Assembly (NCBI GenBank): GCA_949987705.1 | Contig: OX465281.1 | Location: forward strand, 2,830,001-2,894,000 | Direction: 5' to 3' | Length of the DNA: 64,000 bases | Source of the DNA: Thereva unica | Taxonomy: Eukaryota; Arthropoda; Insecta; Diptera; Therevidae | Part shown: piece after piece, positions 23,134 to 35,318 of the stretch | Layout of the letters: every line of letters begins with the position of its first letter | Numbering within the stretch: position 1 is the first letter of the stretch | Notes under the pieces: generated by a model | What the model saw: the letters and a program-made list of their open reading frames with translations, nothing else | Told to the model about the DNA's origin: nothing | Databases searched by the model: none | Translations under genes and position numbers: made by a program

Positions 23134-24225
23134 TTATATATCAAAGCTCCCACCTTATCGAAGTTCTAGATCTTTCCACCACTGTCTGGAAGCTCTGGAA
23201 TTGTCGAAACTTTTCTTTTCACATTCTCTACAAACTTTGAGAAGCTTAAGGTCTTCAATTACCTTTCGATCAAAATCTAATTAATAGATGGCGCGATGTT
23301 AACTGACTGAATAAATCGTTACAAATTGTTCGTTCAAATTCTAACTAAATCATTGCAAATAACAGTTCGTTCAAGCTTCTAATAGATGGCGCATATATCA
23401 TAGCAATAACTTCTTTCATTCCTTTCTTTTTTACTGAAGTAAATTTCCTTTTTTTTTTTTGCTTATGGCCTCTAATCAAAATAAGCTAGGAGCCCATTCC
23501 ACGTTCACTGACAGAAATCAGCGCTCTGTCGCTGTAATATTGGAAGGAAGCGATTGGAGTTTGACAGTTCTTTTATTCTTCTCTCTGCTATCTTACAGCC
23601 TAGAGCTAGTCGAACACATTGCACTCTAGAAAGAACCATCGGCATAACAAAAAAGCTTACCACAGAGCTCTAGTCTTTTACATGTACATATATTTGGACC
23701 GCAAAACCTTTCAAGTGCTAAGACGAAATCCTGGAAGGAGTTATATTTGAAAACCGTCATATTTGAATATAAAAAAAAACTCTAAATAGAAGCTAAACTA
23801 GCTGCACCTCACTGCGCTCGCTTTTCTCTCATGGGTGTACATTACACTATCCATCACTCTGTCTTCACCTCAAACTCGGCGGTCTGTTGGAATTATGTTT
23901 GTGTTAGTGTGGACAGTGAGTCCCAAACATAGGATGCTGTCAATAATGCAGGTTGCATGCGCAACGCGCCTGCGCAACTGATTACTTCAGCTACAGAGTT
24001 CCATTTGCTGAATATTGCAGAGTATGCGCTATCATGCATTTTTGAATAAACCCGATTTGTGTAAGATGTAATAAACGAAATGATGAAACGTGTAGTTAAC
24101 CTCATAAAGCGCACTGCATATGGAAACACAGAGGTTATTTATTCTGTCAAGGAGAGAAAAGTAAGTACAAAAACCGTAGTTTTCATTGGGCCCGCACGTT
24201 TATGCCTTCTTTTTCCACTTATTTG
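23134..24225. repeat. Repeat flank with AGATGGCGC words
   Basis: The stretch 23225-23400, with TAGATGGCGCGATGTTAACTG and TCTAATAGATGGCGC, closely matches 40785-40900. Similar GATGGCGC words lie on the minus side near 27700-27730 and 31020-31060. It is probably one transposon family, perhaps an LTR. The remaining part of this interval is anonymous. Confidence 0.5.
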
Positions 24226-25125
24226 CTCCTCTATAGTAACTTTTCCACCCTAGGTCTGTAGCAGCCCGGTCTCGCACGATACCCTAGAGTTGAAACGTAG
24301 AGTTTATTGCCTTCTCTTTTCCAGGTCCCTCCAAACTCCTCTTAACCTTATGTATCCTATATACCTTTCGATTTAGGCTTACTGCACCATGACTTGCACC
24401 ACATGGCGGACTTTTAGTACAAAGGGTGGGGCCTAAGCTTAGTTCAAAATACAAAAAAGGTTTTTCCGAAAATAAATTCGATTACGATATGTATGTATAA
24501 TATCGCCTATTTTTGAGTACAAAAATAAACAATTTTACGACTACTTACCCCGTCCGGCAGAGTCAATATGTCCTTACCGTTCACTCATACCAGCATATAC
24601 TTTTGCGGATCACTAAAAACTTTTTATAAGTCGTCTGTCACAATTTTTATATATTTTGTCACGCGAGCGCTACATACTACGATTTTATCCGACTTGTCTG
24701 CAGACGCCTTTGTAGCAGCACGTAAAAGATTCGTTGGTCACAGAAATTTACACATAATGCTACTTTTATATGAACTCAGAGTCAGCTAAAAGAATTTCGA
24801 CCTATATTCTTTAAACAAAATATTCAACCATAAACTCACACAGTTTTCTGACATTTTTTCTTTTTGCGCACACTTCTTCTTCTTCTTAAATGAGGCTACA
24901 GGCACTAGGAATTAACTTCTCAATAGAACAACTCGACTGTGGTATAATCTTTCACCGTTAGTATTTCCGAATTCTTATAACATCCCAAAGTACAAACCTA
25001 AGGTTACTCGTCTCCCTCTCAAATACCCTCAAACACCTCTAACCTATCTAGTCCCTTCTATCATTTAAATCAAGCTTACTACTAAACATTGACATCTTAT
25101 CACCAATTTGCATTTCGACGATGTA
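24226..25125. repeat. Diverged repeat, copy B
   Basis: Same orientation as copy A at 21641-22665. Shared landmarks include GGCCTAAGCTTAG/CTCCTAAGCTTGG, TTTCCGAAAA/TTTCACCGAAAA and ATCAAGCTTACTACTAAA. Divergence is high, so these could be the two ends of one old element or independent insertions. Confidence 0.4.
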
Positions 25126-27270
25126 AAATAACGCACATGCCCACATATAGAGGTCAGGCATAATTTCCTTATTCTTGGACAGTTCATATTTTTACAACCC
25201 CAACTCAAAATTCTTCGTTCTTTGGGGGTTTCCGACCACAGAAACCATGATTTATATCACGAAAAATATAAAGATACTCAGCAACTGTTCCTAAATCTTA
25301 CGACAAGAACAGAAACTCATTTTTTTTAAAGATTAATATATGTTTACCTGATAAAGCTAAACCCAGATTTCTTAGGGCCAGACTTTAACCCAGGTATAAC
25401 CGGCCATGAAACTAGTGGACGAAATAGGAACTAAATTCCAGCATATTTACGACAATTTCTCATTAAAGACCAATGCATACGGCAGAATGATTTTTTCCCA
25501 TTTCATATTGGAAACCGAGCGTTCGTTCGTTCAAAACCTGTCAAAGAATTGCCTCGTAACAATGGCGAGAATGCGCCTTTCCGATAAGAAATATGAAAGA
25601 TACAAACGTCAGAAGAAAAGGATTTTTCTCAGTACACACGGAGAAGGCGGAGTTTCAAAATCTTTGAGGCAAATATACATCATACATCATCAACTCTTTC
25701 GCACGCACATGCAAACATGTAACATAACAACCCTCCACATCCAGCGCTACCCCAGCCATATACACCACAGGAGTACACATGTGTGGGGAGATTCTCTCGA
25801 TTAAACAACGCTCTTCGGGAGAAAGGATGTTGTACATAAACAAACTCTCTCGTTAATGTCCTCTTTACTTCCCCCGAAATCACATGACAAGTCGCTACCC
25901 TCCTGGCGACCCAAACTCCAACCCCTATGATTCTTATCAGATACGTCTTTTGCTCTATCAACATTTTCTATAATGCCGCTCTCGCAGTTTTGCCCAAAAA
26001 GGGAAAAGCTCACCGAAAACGCACACCAACACGAAAAAGCTCTGGAGTTTTTATTTTGAAAACGTGGGGTTTCTGGCAATCCGTTATATATACACATGCA
26101 TGCATATATATACAAACACCAGCCATAAGTGTGAGAGAGCTGTTGTTTGTATGATAACCCTTTTTCGCTTGGGAATATTACATAAAAATCAACGCCTGTG
26201 TTTTTCGGAGCCCCTGAAAGCAGGCTAACCACATAACTGTCCGTACAAATAAAACATTGCCGTCACTTCAGGCGCACGATGTATGTGGAGGCCTTATATT
26301 GCCCGATTCTGGAGTCCTGGCAAAAGCGAGAGTCTAGTAGGGCGAAAAACTTTTAGCTAATGGCGCGGGTTGGGGTGGGGGAGGACTAGTTACCTCCCGT
26401 ATGCGAAAACGCGCCGTCGATGTTTACTGTGTACATAGGGCACACCATATGGGATGCGCACAACATACTTCACACATTGTAAAATTTCTTAAAAGTATAA
26501 GAACACAAAGCCTCACCTCCCCCGGGGACCCCTTAATCCCAGGCTCAATGACGTGCTTAACTAACCTCCACTCGCAGTTCCCTTTTTTTCTAACTGGAGC
26601 CCCGCCTTTACATTAGACTCTAGCCAGGACATATCCAGTCAGGGATGTGTATTTATTTATGTGAAATCTGGTTCTGTTGCTTCTGTCGCTATTTTTGCTC
26701 GTGGCGCCTTCTGCACGCCTCCTTCATAATCTTTTAGTGCTTTGCTCTGTCCGCAATGCCCGAAACTCCGATTCCGATACACAGAACGTGGTTATTATTA
26801 GCGCAAGTGGGAACATTTTTAGTGGGTCTCACAGGACCTTATCAGCACCCCGTTATTTCTTATCGTTGAACTATTCGGTTGTGTTAAAATAATACCACGC
26901 ATGGAGAATTCGTCCTGTGAAATTCAAATCTCAAGCATTGAGGTTTGGAAGTGTTTGGAAATTTTGAATCTTTGATTAACAAACACGTTTCCCGAAAGGA
27001 TCTGGCATAATGCAAAGGAAAAGTCTTTTTATTGGGACGAGATTTGGACACGTGATTAATATCTGCACATTTTACATCTGAGGCAGGACTAGTTGTTTCA
27101 ATTGCATAATTATTGGCGATTGCATAAAATTTGGAGATTAAACTAAGTTGGTTTTTGTATGTGGAAGCTCAAGCTCAGGATCGCCTTTTGTACTGCCAGT
27201 CCGAAAGCTCATTGACGTCATGGAGCAAAGCTAGAATTAAGCTTGAATAGAAAAATATGAAAGGACTGTT
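25126..27270. other. Anonymous noncoding DNA
   Basis: A 132-codon plus frame (25406-25804) with a basic segment, and minus frames near 25655-26232, are present without recognisable domains or conserved motifs. The stretch 26085-26115 is a CATG/TATA microsatellite. No exon could be supported. Confidence 0.3.
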
Positions 27271-27274
27271 GAGT

Positions 27275-27511
27275 CTAGGTTAGGGGAGGTCTGATCGTCC
27301 TCCAGCAGGTGGCGCTGAGAACCGTACGTTTGAGCTCTGGAACATTGTACAAGTTCTCTTTTTTTGCTGTGTAATGTTTACTGTGCCTAACATTTTTGTG
27401 CAGGATCCCCTTTTCATTGTCAGTCACAATTCGGTCCAGAAGGTTCACTCCTAGGTCGTGACATCGAAGAAAAGCGCGCATTGACTCCCTGTTCATACGG
27501 ACCGCATTCAC
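27275..27511 (-). mobile_element. Mariner-type transposase fragment
   Basis: The minus frame carries LLDRIVTDNEKGILHKN, which corresponds to the segment around the second catalytic aspartate of mariner transposases (family pattern I-V-T-G-D-E-K-W-I-L-Y). Here the Asp is replaced by Asn, and the Trp by Gly. Only about 75 residues remain. Dead relic. Confidence 0.65.
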
Positions 27512-28042
27512 TCAGTTAACAGATCTGTTAACTTGATCTATAAATCAGACAATTGACACCCTACGCAGATCTGATGATACGGAAAGCGACGTACTGGGAG
27601 ATGAAGACCTATGATTACACGGCCTTGAAGTTCAAGATACGATATCCGAATGCCTAGCCGAAAGAAATGGGGAAAACTTCTAGCCTGACAAGAACTATAG
27701 TATTGTGATGATTTATGCGCCATCTGTTTGTTAAAAAGCATAATCAACGATTGTCGCTAACAACTCTGGTTGATGTCTGAACTACTTTTTTGTGGTTAAG
27801 CAGCTCTGGCTTGTACCCCAGATGGTGCATTCTTTTTTAAACACGCCAGTAGGGCCCTCGCCCACTGTCCTTGGACGAAGCTGCCGCCGTATTAACCTAA
27901 AATCTCTCAATCCTCAAAAATTCAAACAATCTATACCTTCGAAGCATTTACTCCTCAGCGCTGTACAAATTAATGTAAAAGTGTCAATAACTTAAAATTA
28001 TCTTAAAAACTACCGTGGGATGAAGCGCTTTGTACACGTCTA
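27512..28042. other. 3' flank of the secreted-protein gene
   Basis: Includes a GATGGCGC-like repeat piece near 27700-27730. No clear polyadenylation signal for the minus-strand gene was identified within 150 bases of its stop codon. Confidence 0.3.
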
Positions 28043-30872
28043 CTACGTCAGTTTGAAGATCAAATACAAGCATGAAGCCATAATTGCCGAGCTACTCAGA
28101 ATCCTCGCAACTCCACTGAAGCAACCAAAATTCTCCGATTTGATGACAACTTTAATCTGATCCGGAAAACGGCACTCCGGGTCATTACAGTTAGATTGAG
28201 TGGTCCCCACTTTCTTTGACTCAATGGACAAATAAAATGGCGAACATCCACTGATCGTGCCCGCGCCATCGCATGGATTTGACAGATCGAATTCAACCGA
28301 ATCGGTGGCTAGCTGTTGACAGTTGACATTGTTCGATTGGGTTGAATTGGCCTTGGGTAGGACAACGCTTCGAGATGAACAAACAGTCAAGCCGGAACCG
28401 GCAGGTCCTTGTACACGTAACTTTCTGCCACCTCCTTCGGCGTAGAAATAGTTTGGATGAAGTCTGTAGTAGTTGGTCGATTCAGGGGAGATGTATTGAT
28501 TTAATTCGGATGATCCACTTTCGCCGGCCCAATTAGATCCACATCGTGGATTGGTGATGCGTCGAGGGACTAAAGGAAGTTTAAAAGTATAATTAAGAAC
28601 CTCAAGAGGCGAACAATCATTGCTTACTTTCTCTTATCCTTTTAATGATCGGATTAGCTTGAGTTTGAGCGTTATCGCCTGTACGCAAGGAGAAATAGTC
28701 TTTCTCTTCGGCCACAAATCTTGAAAATCGATTGGCTGAACCGCCAGCTGCAAAGAGAATTTTCAAATCTGGTATTTGTTCTCGAAGTTGTTGAATCCGC
28801 TGATCGGCAAAGTTAGCATCCGCGTCATTCACACCGGCGATGTTAGGTACAATCAAACAAATGAGCGAGCGTCCTCCTGCTATTGAGTCCCTCTTCTCTT
28901 CATTCAGTAGCATCGCAGTAAGATTAGTGACGCTTCTCAGAACATTTGGTAGATTAAAACCTCGTGGAACTGCAAACACAGTTAATGTCAAAAACTTACA
29001 AATTTATAACCAAATGTCAAATATTTACTTTTTTCATGACTTGATACATTCCACTGTGAAGAGATGTCGCTGTACGACGAAGTTCTGTTTACAATCAAAT
29101 TTCCATCTGCAGCGTTTAACAGCGTAACGCGTGAACCAGGCTGTCCAAGATCAATGTTACGGAGAACGGATCTGGAATGGGTTTAGTTATAATTGGTTAA
29201 AGAATACAACTCAGTCCATACCCTAAAATTGGGCTTATGTCCCGAAATTGCCAAGCTGCTTCCACGTACACATACAGATCAGTAGAAGTATACCAAATCG
29301 TTGGGTCGTTCGGTGTTGGAGCGGTTGCTTCACAGCTCAAATCATTTAAACTCCCAGCTGAAATACAAAACGGTATTATAGTTAGAGAACAGGTGTTGTT
29401 TTATTAACTTACGAATATAGGAGACCAATGCATCTACAGCTCGACTGGAAAATGACTTAATATCGTTATACTCGAGTGTCACATCCAGCACCATCTCTCG
29501 GTCAAGCAAGGTAGCGAAATAGTTCGCCTGGGCTTTCATTTCATCGACAGGAGCCACCGTCGTAAATTGCTTTCTTCTGTCACAGGCTCTAATTCCGCTG
29601 TCAAGAACGCCTTTCTGGAATTGTCAAATGTGAATCGGATTTAAGAATTTGATCGCTGGTTACAAGCATTCTGCACCTTACCTGCGAGTAGTACATTTCT
29701 AAAAGTTGACTCAATTTCATGTTGGAAACTTTTGACTTCCACTCGTCTATTTTTGATGCTATGATCAAGCCGTCAAGGCCAGCGCGTATCTCAGCGTCTG
29801 TCATTTGTAAATTTTCGCGTTGTGTCAGGAAATACCAATGTGGAAGCGACGTACTATTCCAGGCTCCAGCTGCACCAACAGTCAGGTCCGAATTTTCTGG
29901 AACGCGGGGTGCTTGTAGCAAAGAGACTTCGGCTAAGTCCCCTGCCAGCGTTGCCGCCCACTTGTTGTCAACCCTAAAGCCCTGCTGTTGTCCACTTCTT
30001 GCACGACCCCGACGCGCTAAATTCAATAATTCCTGAAGTTCCGGCGATTGCGGCTGAAGTCCAGCAGCAATTCCTGCCAGAAGTGTTCCGGCCGACACTG
30101 CGCCCCATGGAGTCCAAATCACACCATTTTCAACTGGACATTGGCTTACAGAGCCGCTCGCTACTTCTACCAATCCGTCATCTGGCCTAAATCTCCGGTT
30201 GTTAACTTCGTAGTCAAAATCATCACCGATTACGTCATCTTCATCTGTTGACATTTTCCCCGATGCCTTTGACTTCACCTTGGCTTGAATTTCTTCTAGT
30301 AACTCAACGTCACCAAGAAAATTACTTCTGCTTGCACCACCCTTAATATCCCTTGGTACTCGCATAGCTCTATACTGCGACAGCTGGCTGCATCTCTGGG
30401 CTTCATCTCCTCGTACTCGGGTATCTATCGAATTGGAGACCATAAAATGTAAGGAACAACGCTCAACAAGACTAAAGGTATCATTCGGAAAACTCCTAGC
30501 GTCACCAGGCAGCAATCTCGAGAATAGAATTCTATGCTTTGGAAATTGAAAGCCGCTTGGACTGTACGGGAGGATTTTGCCCTCCACGCCTTCTGCTCTT
30601 ATAATGCCGTCCTGTCGAAATCGATGAAGTAAACCGATCGTAATTTGACGCATGTCCAAAGTGTATCCTGTTGCATTCTCGGCCTTTTTGATCAAATCGA
30701 TCAAGGTATCAATCGTCATGGGAAGTCTATTGTCACGTTCTAGCATATCTGGATTCCGGTAGCATTCTTCGAGACCACGTGCAACTCGGGGATGTGTATT
30801 TTCTTGTCCATTCCCCGGGAATATTGTGCAGCAAATGATCGAAATTGCGACCAAGTATTGAGCCGCTGCCAT
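28043..30872 (-). CDS. Six-exon gene for a secreted, possibly anchored protein of unknown function
   Basis: Coding exons (minus strand, GT-AG introns): 30872-29682, 29614-29413, 29357-29222, 29171-29029, 28969-28628 and 28569-28043. All phases match and give 846 residues. The start has a signal peptide (residues 1 to about 22, MAAAQYLVAISIICCTIF). Residues about 200-225 are acidic and rich in D/E. Residues about 245-285 contain IWTPWGAVSAGTLLAGIAAG, a hydrophobic Gly-rich stretch. The C-terminal half has alternating hydrophobic strands such as LKILFAAGGSANRF, which hint at a von Willebrand A-like fold, but no MIDAS motif was confirmed. Many Cys and N-glycosylation sequons in the last exon fit an extracellular protein. 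The end (SSSAIMASCLYLIFKLT) is hydrophobic and could be a GPI signal or membrane tail. An acceptor-like CCACAG just upstream of the ATG suggests a noncoding 5' exon. Consistent splicing argues strongly that the gene is real; the function is unknown to me. Confidence 0.9.
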
Positions 30873-31560
30873 TGTTGTATTTATCTGTGGACGAACAAAT
30901 TATTGATTATAATAAAACTGCTGTGACAAACTACTGTGCTATAGTAAGTAAGAATATTGTGATAGTTTATGCGCTACCTATCTGCTATTTGTAGCAAATT
31001 AGTTAAAATTTGAATTAACGATTTCTAACGTTATATGCAGTAAGATAACATTACGCCATCTATTAGCTAGAATTTCAACAAAAGGTGATTGAGGACTCGA
31101 GAATTGGGTTTGTATTAATTGAATTGTGTTAGTAAAGGAATTTTGTGCGCGAACATTTAAAAGTGTGGAAGAGTTTAGGTTAATTTTCTCAAAATAGATG
31201 GCGCTAGCCAATTAATATACATTTGTCAGAGATATAAGAAGAGGAGATGTGCGAAGAGTAAGAAAGAAAAAGAAGAAGATTCACTTTTTGTAAATAGTTC
31301 TTTGTGCAAAGGTTTATTATGAAAATAAAATAAAATACGAGCTGAGCGAAGGGAAGTATCGTTCTATTTTGAAGTTAACCGAATGACCATTTATTAATAT
31401 TCCTTAATTAATCCTATGAATCCGTAAAGCTGTAAAAACGTAACAATATTACTAGACGAGCTAGACGGTTCTAGTTTAAAGTCGAGATCGATAATTTTAC
31501 ATTCTGCCGCCGGTGGTATATTAGCAGGAAAGTGATTCTCAAACACACATATCCCAAACT
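30873..31560. repeat. 5' flank with AGATGGCGC-type repeat
   Basis: The piece 30940-31205, with TAGTTTATGCGCTACC, TTACGCCATCTATTAG and AAATAGATGGCGCTAG words, resembles the repeat at 23225-23400 and 40785-40900. It sits directly upstream of the minus-strand gene, so its promoter or first intron may be transposon derived. No other feature is recognised up to 31560. Confidence 0.45.
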
Positions 31561-32501
31561 CGGCTTAACCCGGAGCGCGTTCAAAAACGTAACTATGGTT
31601 AAGCATGGTTAACTGTGGTAAGCTTTTGTCGTTCAAAAACTCCGTGGTTAACATAACCACGAGCATAACAAAGCCACGAGCATAACTTTGTGGCATTCAC
31701 AAACTCCCGTGGTTAACCATGGTGTAGTTAAATTTTAGCCCTGGTCGAGAGCATGGTTAGCGATCGTTAAAAAGAAGAAGAAGAATAAAAACAATTCTCT
31801 GATAGCTGTTTTAATGTTATATACAACAAATCAAAGTGAGATTAAGCAAATTGAAGCAAATAGGGGAGACTATTTTATGGAAACAAAATTTTCATTTTCT
31901 TTAATTCGTAGTTAACCACGATGCGTTCAAAAACCCCCATGGCAGTGGCGGTTTCAGAGGGGGGTAATTGGGTAATTACCCCCCCCCCCCCCCCACCAAG
32001 ATTTGCGTTCCCTTATTTATTTTTATTCTTAAAAATTACTAATATTACAAACAAAAAAGTTAAATGTATGGTGAATCTAGTCGGCGATCTATGACTGTGA
32101 ATTTTTTCTCCTGGAGAGTCGTGGAAGGGACCGATACCCGTGACTTAAGCTAATATGGCACACTATGTAAACAAACCGAAGTTAACTGCTCAAGCGCCGA
32201 AAGAGAAGTGATGAACTTCTTCCTTTGCACGGGTTCCCTTTTCTAAATATACGCGACATACGTTGATACTATTAGTCTCTTTAATATTAGGTGCGTTTTT
32301 TAAACCTGTTCTGTCCTGGAACATTAAAAAAAACGCAAGGAACATTTTAATTTTCATTTGCATAAATTACGGCTGTGGACTTTTTAATTCTTTTACTATT
32401 TTATAAAAATCTCTATCAATTTTTCGCGTTTTTTATTCAGTAAACAAAGAATTTATTTTATTTGTCAACTGCCAATTTAAAAAACGTATAAGGGAAAAGG
32501 G

Positions 32502-32853
32502 AAAGGACGCCGCACGTTTCTTATGGAAAATGACTTTCGGTCAAATTGAACGAGTCTATGCTTTTTGGATAGAGGAAGTCTCCCTGAACAAAAGTCTAAA
32601 AAAAAAATTAAAAATAATTAAATGAACACTAGCATTACTTAAATAATGCGACGTTATTTCTTTGCTATACCGCAAAAAACATCAACAGACCGAAAAATGA
32701 AAAACTTCAGATGTCTAAAAGTACCAAAAATCTTAAGTTTTGGGTTTCATGCCCATTGAGACTTTTGTTCAGGGAGACTTCCTCTATCCAAAGAACATAG
32801 ACTCGTTCAATTTGACCGAAAGTCATTTTCCATAAGAAACGTGCGGGGTCCTT
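32502..32853. mobile_element. 352-bp inverted-repeat element nested in the hAT element
   Basis: The left arm (32502-32598) and right arm (32750-32853) are inverse complements over roughly 90 bases with few mismatches. They share GCACGTTTCTTATGGAAAAT, GAACGAGTCTATG and GAGGAAGTCTCCCTGAACAA. The interior is about 150 bases of AT-rich sequence with no frame. Foldback MITE; target duplication unclear. Confidence 0.8.
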
Positions 32854-33029
32854 TAATTTAAATTTAATTTCTCTTTGGCCTGGATACGGTTCTCAGTAAT
32901 TGTCGGGGACAAGAATTTGCGTGGAAGCTGTACCAGGAAAGAACAGAACAGATTAAAAAACGCAGCAATTGTTAATCGTTATATCGTGTTACATTAAGAG
33001 AGCGCGAATCGCATTTCTTAGTTCAATAT

Positions 33030-33480
33030 ACAGGGTGTCTCAGACCACCCGTACCACCCCATTATTTCGAAGAGTTTTGAAAAAAAAAATTAAAACTAAA
33101 AAAACACGTATCAAATATTTTTTCAAACTCTATCCAGCCATACCAAAAACGCCCCCTACCCCCTGTTAGGGGTAGGGGGTGCAACTTCAAAAACTTAAAT
33201 GGAAACCCTCAGATTCAGAATCTTCATAAAAAATATGAAGATTTTGTCCCAAACATTTTTTACGATTCGCCATAGATGGCGCTGTAATCGGAGGAAAAAG
33301 TTTTTTATGATTTATTAATTTCCGCCGATTACAGCGCCATCTAAGGCGAGTCACAAAAAATGATAAGAATAAAATCTTCATATTTTTTCAAGAAGAATCT
33401 AAATCTGCAAAAAAATAGGGGTTTTGTACTTTTTTTTCAATTCTGCATCCTTCCTCCCACAAAAAAGTAGGGGGTAGAAA
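33030..33480. repeat. Hairpin with GATGGCGCTGTAATCGG arms
   Basis: Between 33210 and 33407 two arms are inverse complements: ATATGAAGATTTT and TAGATGGCGCTGTAATCGG on the left are matched on the right. A secondary palindrome CCTACCCCCTGTTAGGGGTA lies at 33155-33180. The stretch 33030-33055 starts CAGGGTGTCTCAGACCACCC. It is noncoding and probably a foldback transposon inside the hAT element. Confidence 0.65.
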
Positions 33481-33765
33481 GCGATTTTCTAAACAAAATA
33501 AAAACCCCTATTTTTTATTTTATTATTATATAAATTCCTTTTTATACAAATTATATTTTTTGATCTCGATTGTTTTGTCTTTATGGAATAAAAAAAATAT
33601 TTCAGTTTTTTCTTTTTTTTTAATTACCCCCCTAAGCTAGTTGGCTGGAAACGCCCTTGCCCCATGGTTAAACATAAACTTTCGTGGTTAAATGAAGTGA
33701 TACAGCATAGCCACAGCTTACCTCATGGTTTGCCATAGTAAGGTTTTTGGACGCAGTCCTGACTG

Positions 33766-34550
33766 GTTTCGCCGAGTTTGCTTGGAGTTAATGAAACTTT
33801 ACCGTCTTGGAACTTTATCATGGGCACTTACTCTAAATTAACCCAGAGTAAACTCTGCACGAAAAACAGTAAAGAATTCGATGTCAGCAGATCACGAACA
33901 TCGCAGTACCTACATTCGAAGTAGTGTTAATACATGATCTCTTAAACCTTGTTATTCTGAGTGAAGTTCATTCTCATGGGTCTGAGTACGTAAACCAACA
34001 AAACTGTCGGGCCTGGGCCCCGAAATGATGGAATAACCTTCCCAATCACATCGAGTAACAGCTTTTGAACTGTCAGTGAAATCGGCCCATTCTTTTTTTG
34101 GAAAATCCTGCTAGTTCGGCTATTACAAAGACCAGCCTGAACCTAATATGACCATAACGTAACTGTGTATAACCTGAAAACATACAAAAACCTACAAACA
34201 TGAGTGGTCATATGGCACCGACCCAAAATTGACATAATCAATTCGACGAATGTTCGTTAAATTCTCGTATGTTACGTACGATTCCGTAAAAAGGGCACAA
34301 AGCGCAAGAATTCGTAAGATTCATCGGTTACCCAAGCACTTTTTGGGTTAAATTTTCTTCTTTTATTTTGCTGATCACTTCTAAGCTGTTTAAATTTCTT
34401 CCAGAACTTAAAAAATTCAAATAAATCGCTTAAATCTACATTTATGGAATCCATTTTGTACTTTTCACTTGTCATTTTGCCTTTTCATTTAATGCCATGT
34501 GTCAAAATTCTGTAAATAAGCTCAAACTCGTGCAGTTTTCTTAGGATATG
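33766..34550. other. Anonymous DNA left of the second hAT element
   Basis: A 67-codon minus frame (34475-34272) with aromatic and basic residues might be a transposon DNA-binding segment, but the match is too weak to name. No other feature is recognised. Confidence 0.3.
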
Positions 34551-35318
34551 GTACGTAATATAGATGCGCCGAATATGGGTTCGACCGAATACGAATATAC
34601 GGCCGAATATTCGGTCAAAAATGTACCGAACCGAACATTCGGCCAAATTATTCGGTTCATCTTTGCGCAGTTCATATAGGTCGGCAAAGCGATCTGCGAG
34701 TAGCAGCGTTCGCCCACCCCTTAAGCACTTCGCGCTAGCTCGGCTCGCTCACTCAATGCGCCGCTCTTTCTTTTATTGCAATTTCTCGCGGGATAGAATT
34801 ATCGCCAAAAAAATAAGGGACTAAAGCAAGAATTATATAAACATTGATGCCCTACCTACATGGGTCGACTGATTTGCAATCCCAGCTTCAAACTGGTTTC
34901 ACCATTATCACGCTCACAACCAGTTTGCAACCAAAATGAAACCTTTGTCCACACACAAGCGCAACTGATTTTTCATCAATCGGTGTGCTGTTCATTGATC
35001 GAAGATTTTGTTGAATAAACTTTGACACGTACAGATGCAACCATGCATCTGAAACTGCCCTACAAACAATTTCTCGTTTTCTCGAACTATTTTCCAAAGA
35101 AAAATTGCCGAGAATTATTCGAGAAACAATCGTTAAAATGAACCCTAAAGCTTTTAGGCTCTTTCCATGGTTTTGTTTCTTCCTCCTTTCCAAATGCTTT
35201 AAAATTTGAGATTTTGGAGAGTTTTGCTATTGGAAGATGAGTGCGTGCACATGATTATGCAGGAAACGCAGGCGCGATGGGAAAAAGCTGGTGAGCATTC
35301 TCAATAGTAGAAGTGAAT

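Larger units (their letters stand above)
31943..33659. mobile_element. Nonautonomous hAT-type element, 1.7 kb, with 8-bp target duplication
   Basis: CCCCATGG flanks both sides (31935-31942 and 33660-33667), a perfect 8-bp duplication as in the hAT superfamily. The ends are CAGTGGCGGTTTCAG on the left and, inverted, CAAGGGCGTTTCCAG on the right, imperfect hAT-like terminal repeats. No transposase frame remains. The interior holds a poly-C tract (31980-31994), a 352-bp inverted-repeat element and a 198-bp hairpin. It inserted into the outer GTGGTTAAC element. Confidence 0.75.
31570..33765. mobile_element. Outer foldback element hosting a hAT element
   Basis: The left part (31570-31942) is rich in GTGGTTAAC/GTTAACCAC dyads and starts near GCGTTCAAAAACGTAACTAT. 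The right part (33668-33765) ends, inverted, with GCGTCCAAAAACCTTACTAT. The two ends are about 80 percent alike. The interior is interrupted by the element 31943-33659. A further GCGTTCAAAAAC at 31923 suggests that two related units lie side by side. No target duplication was resolved. Confidence 0.55.

Noticed and set aside
25406..25804. 132-codon open frame as a gene
   Set aside because: No recognisable domain, no splice signals and no conserved motif. It lies in anonymous repeat-rich DNA.
26085..26115. Z-DNA or origin-like CATG/TATA tract
   Set aside because: It is a short microsatellite with no other supporting structure.
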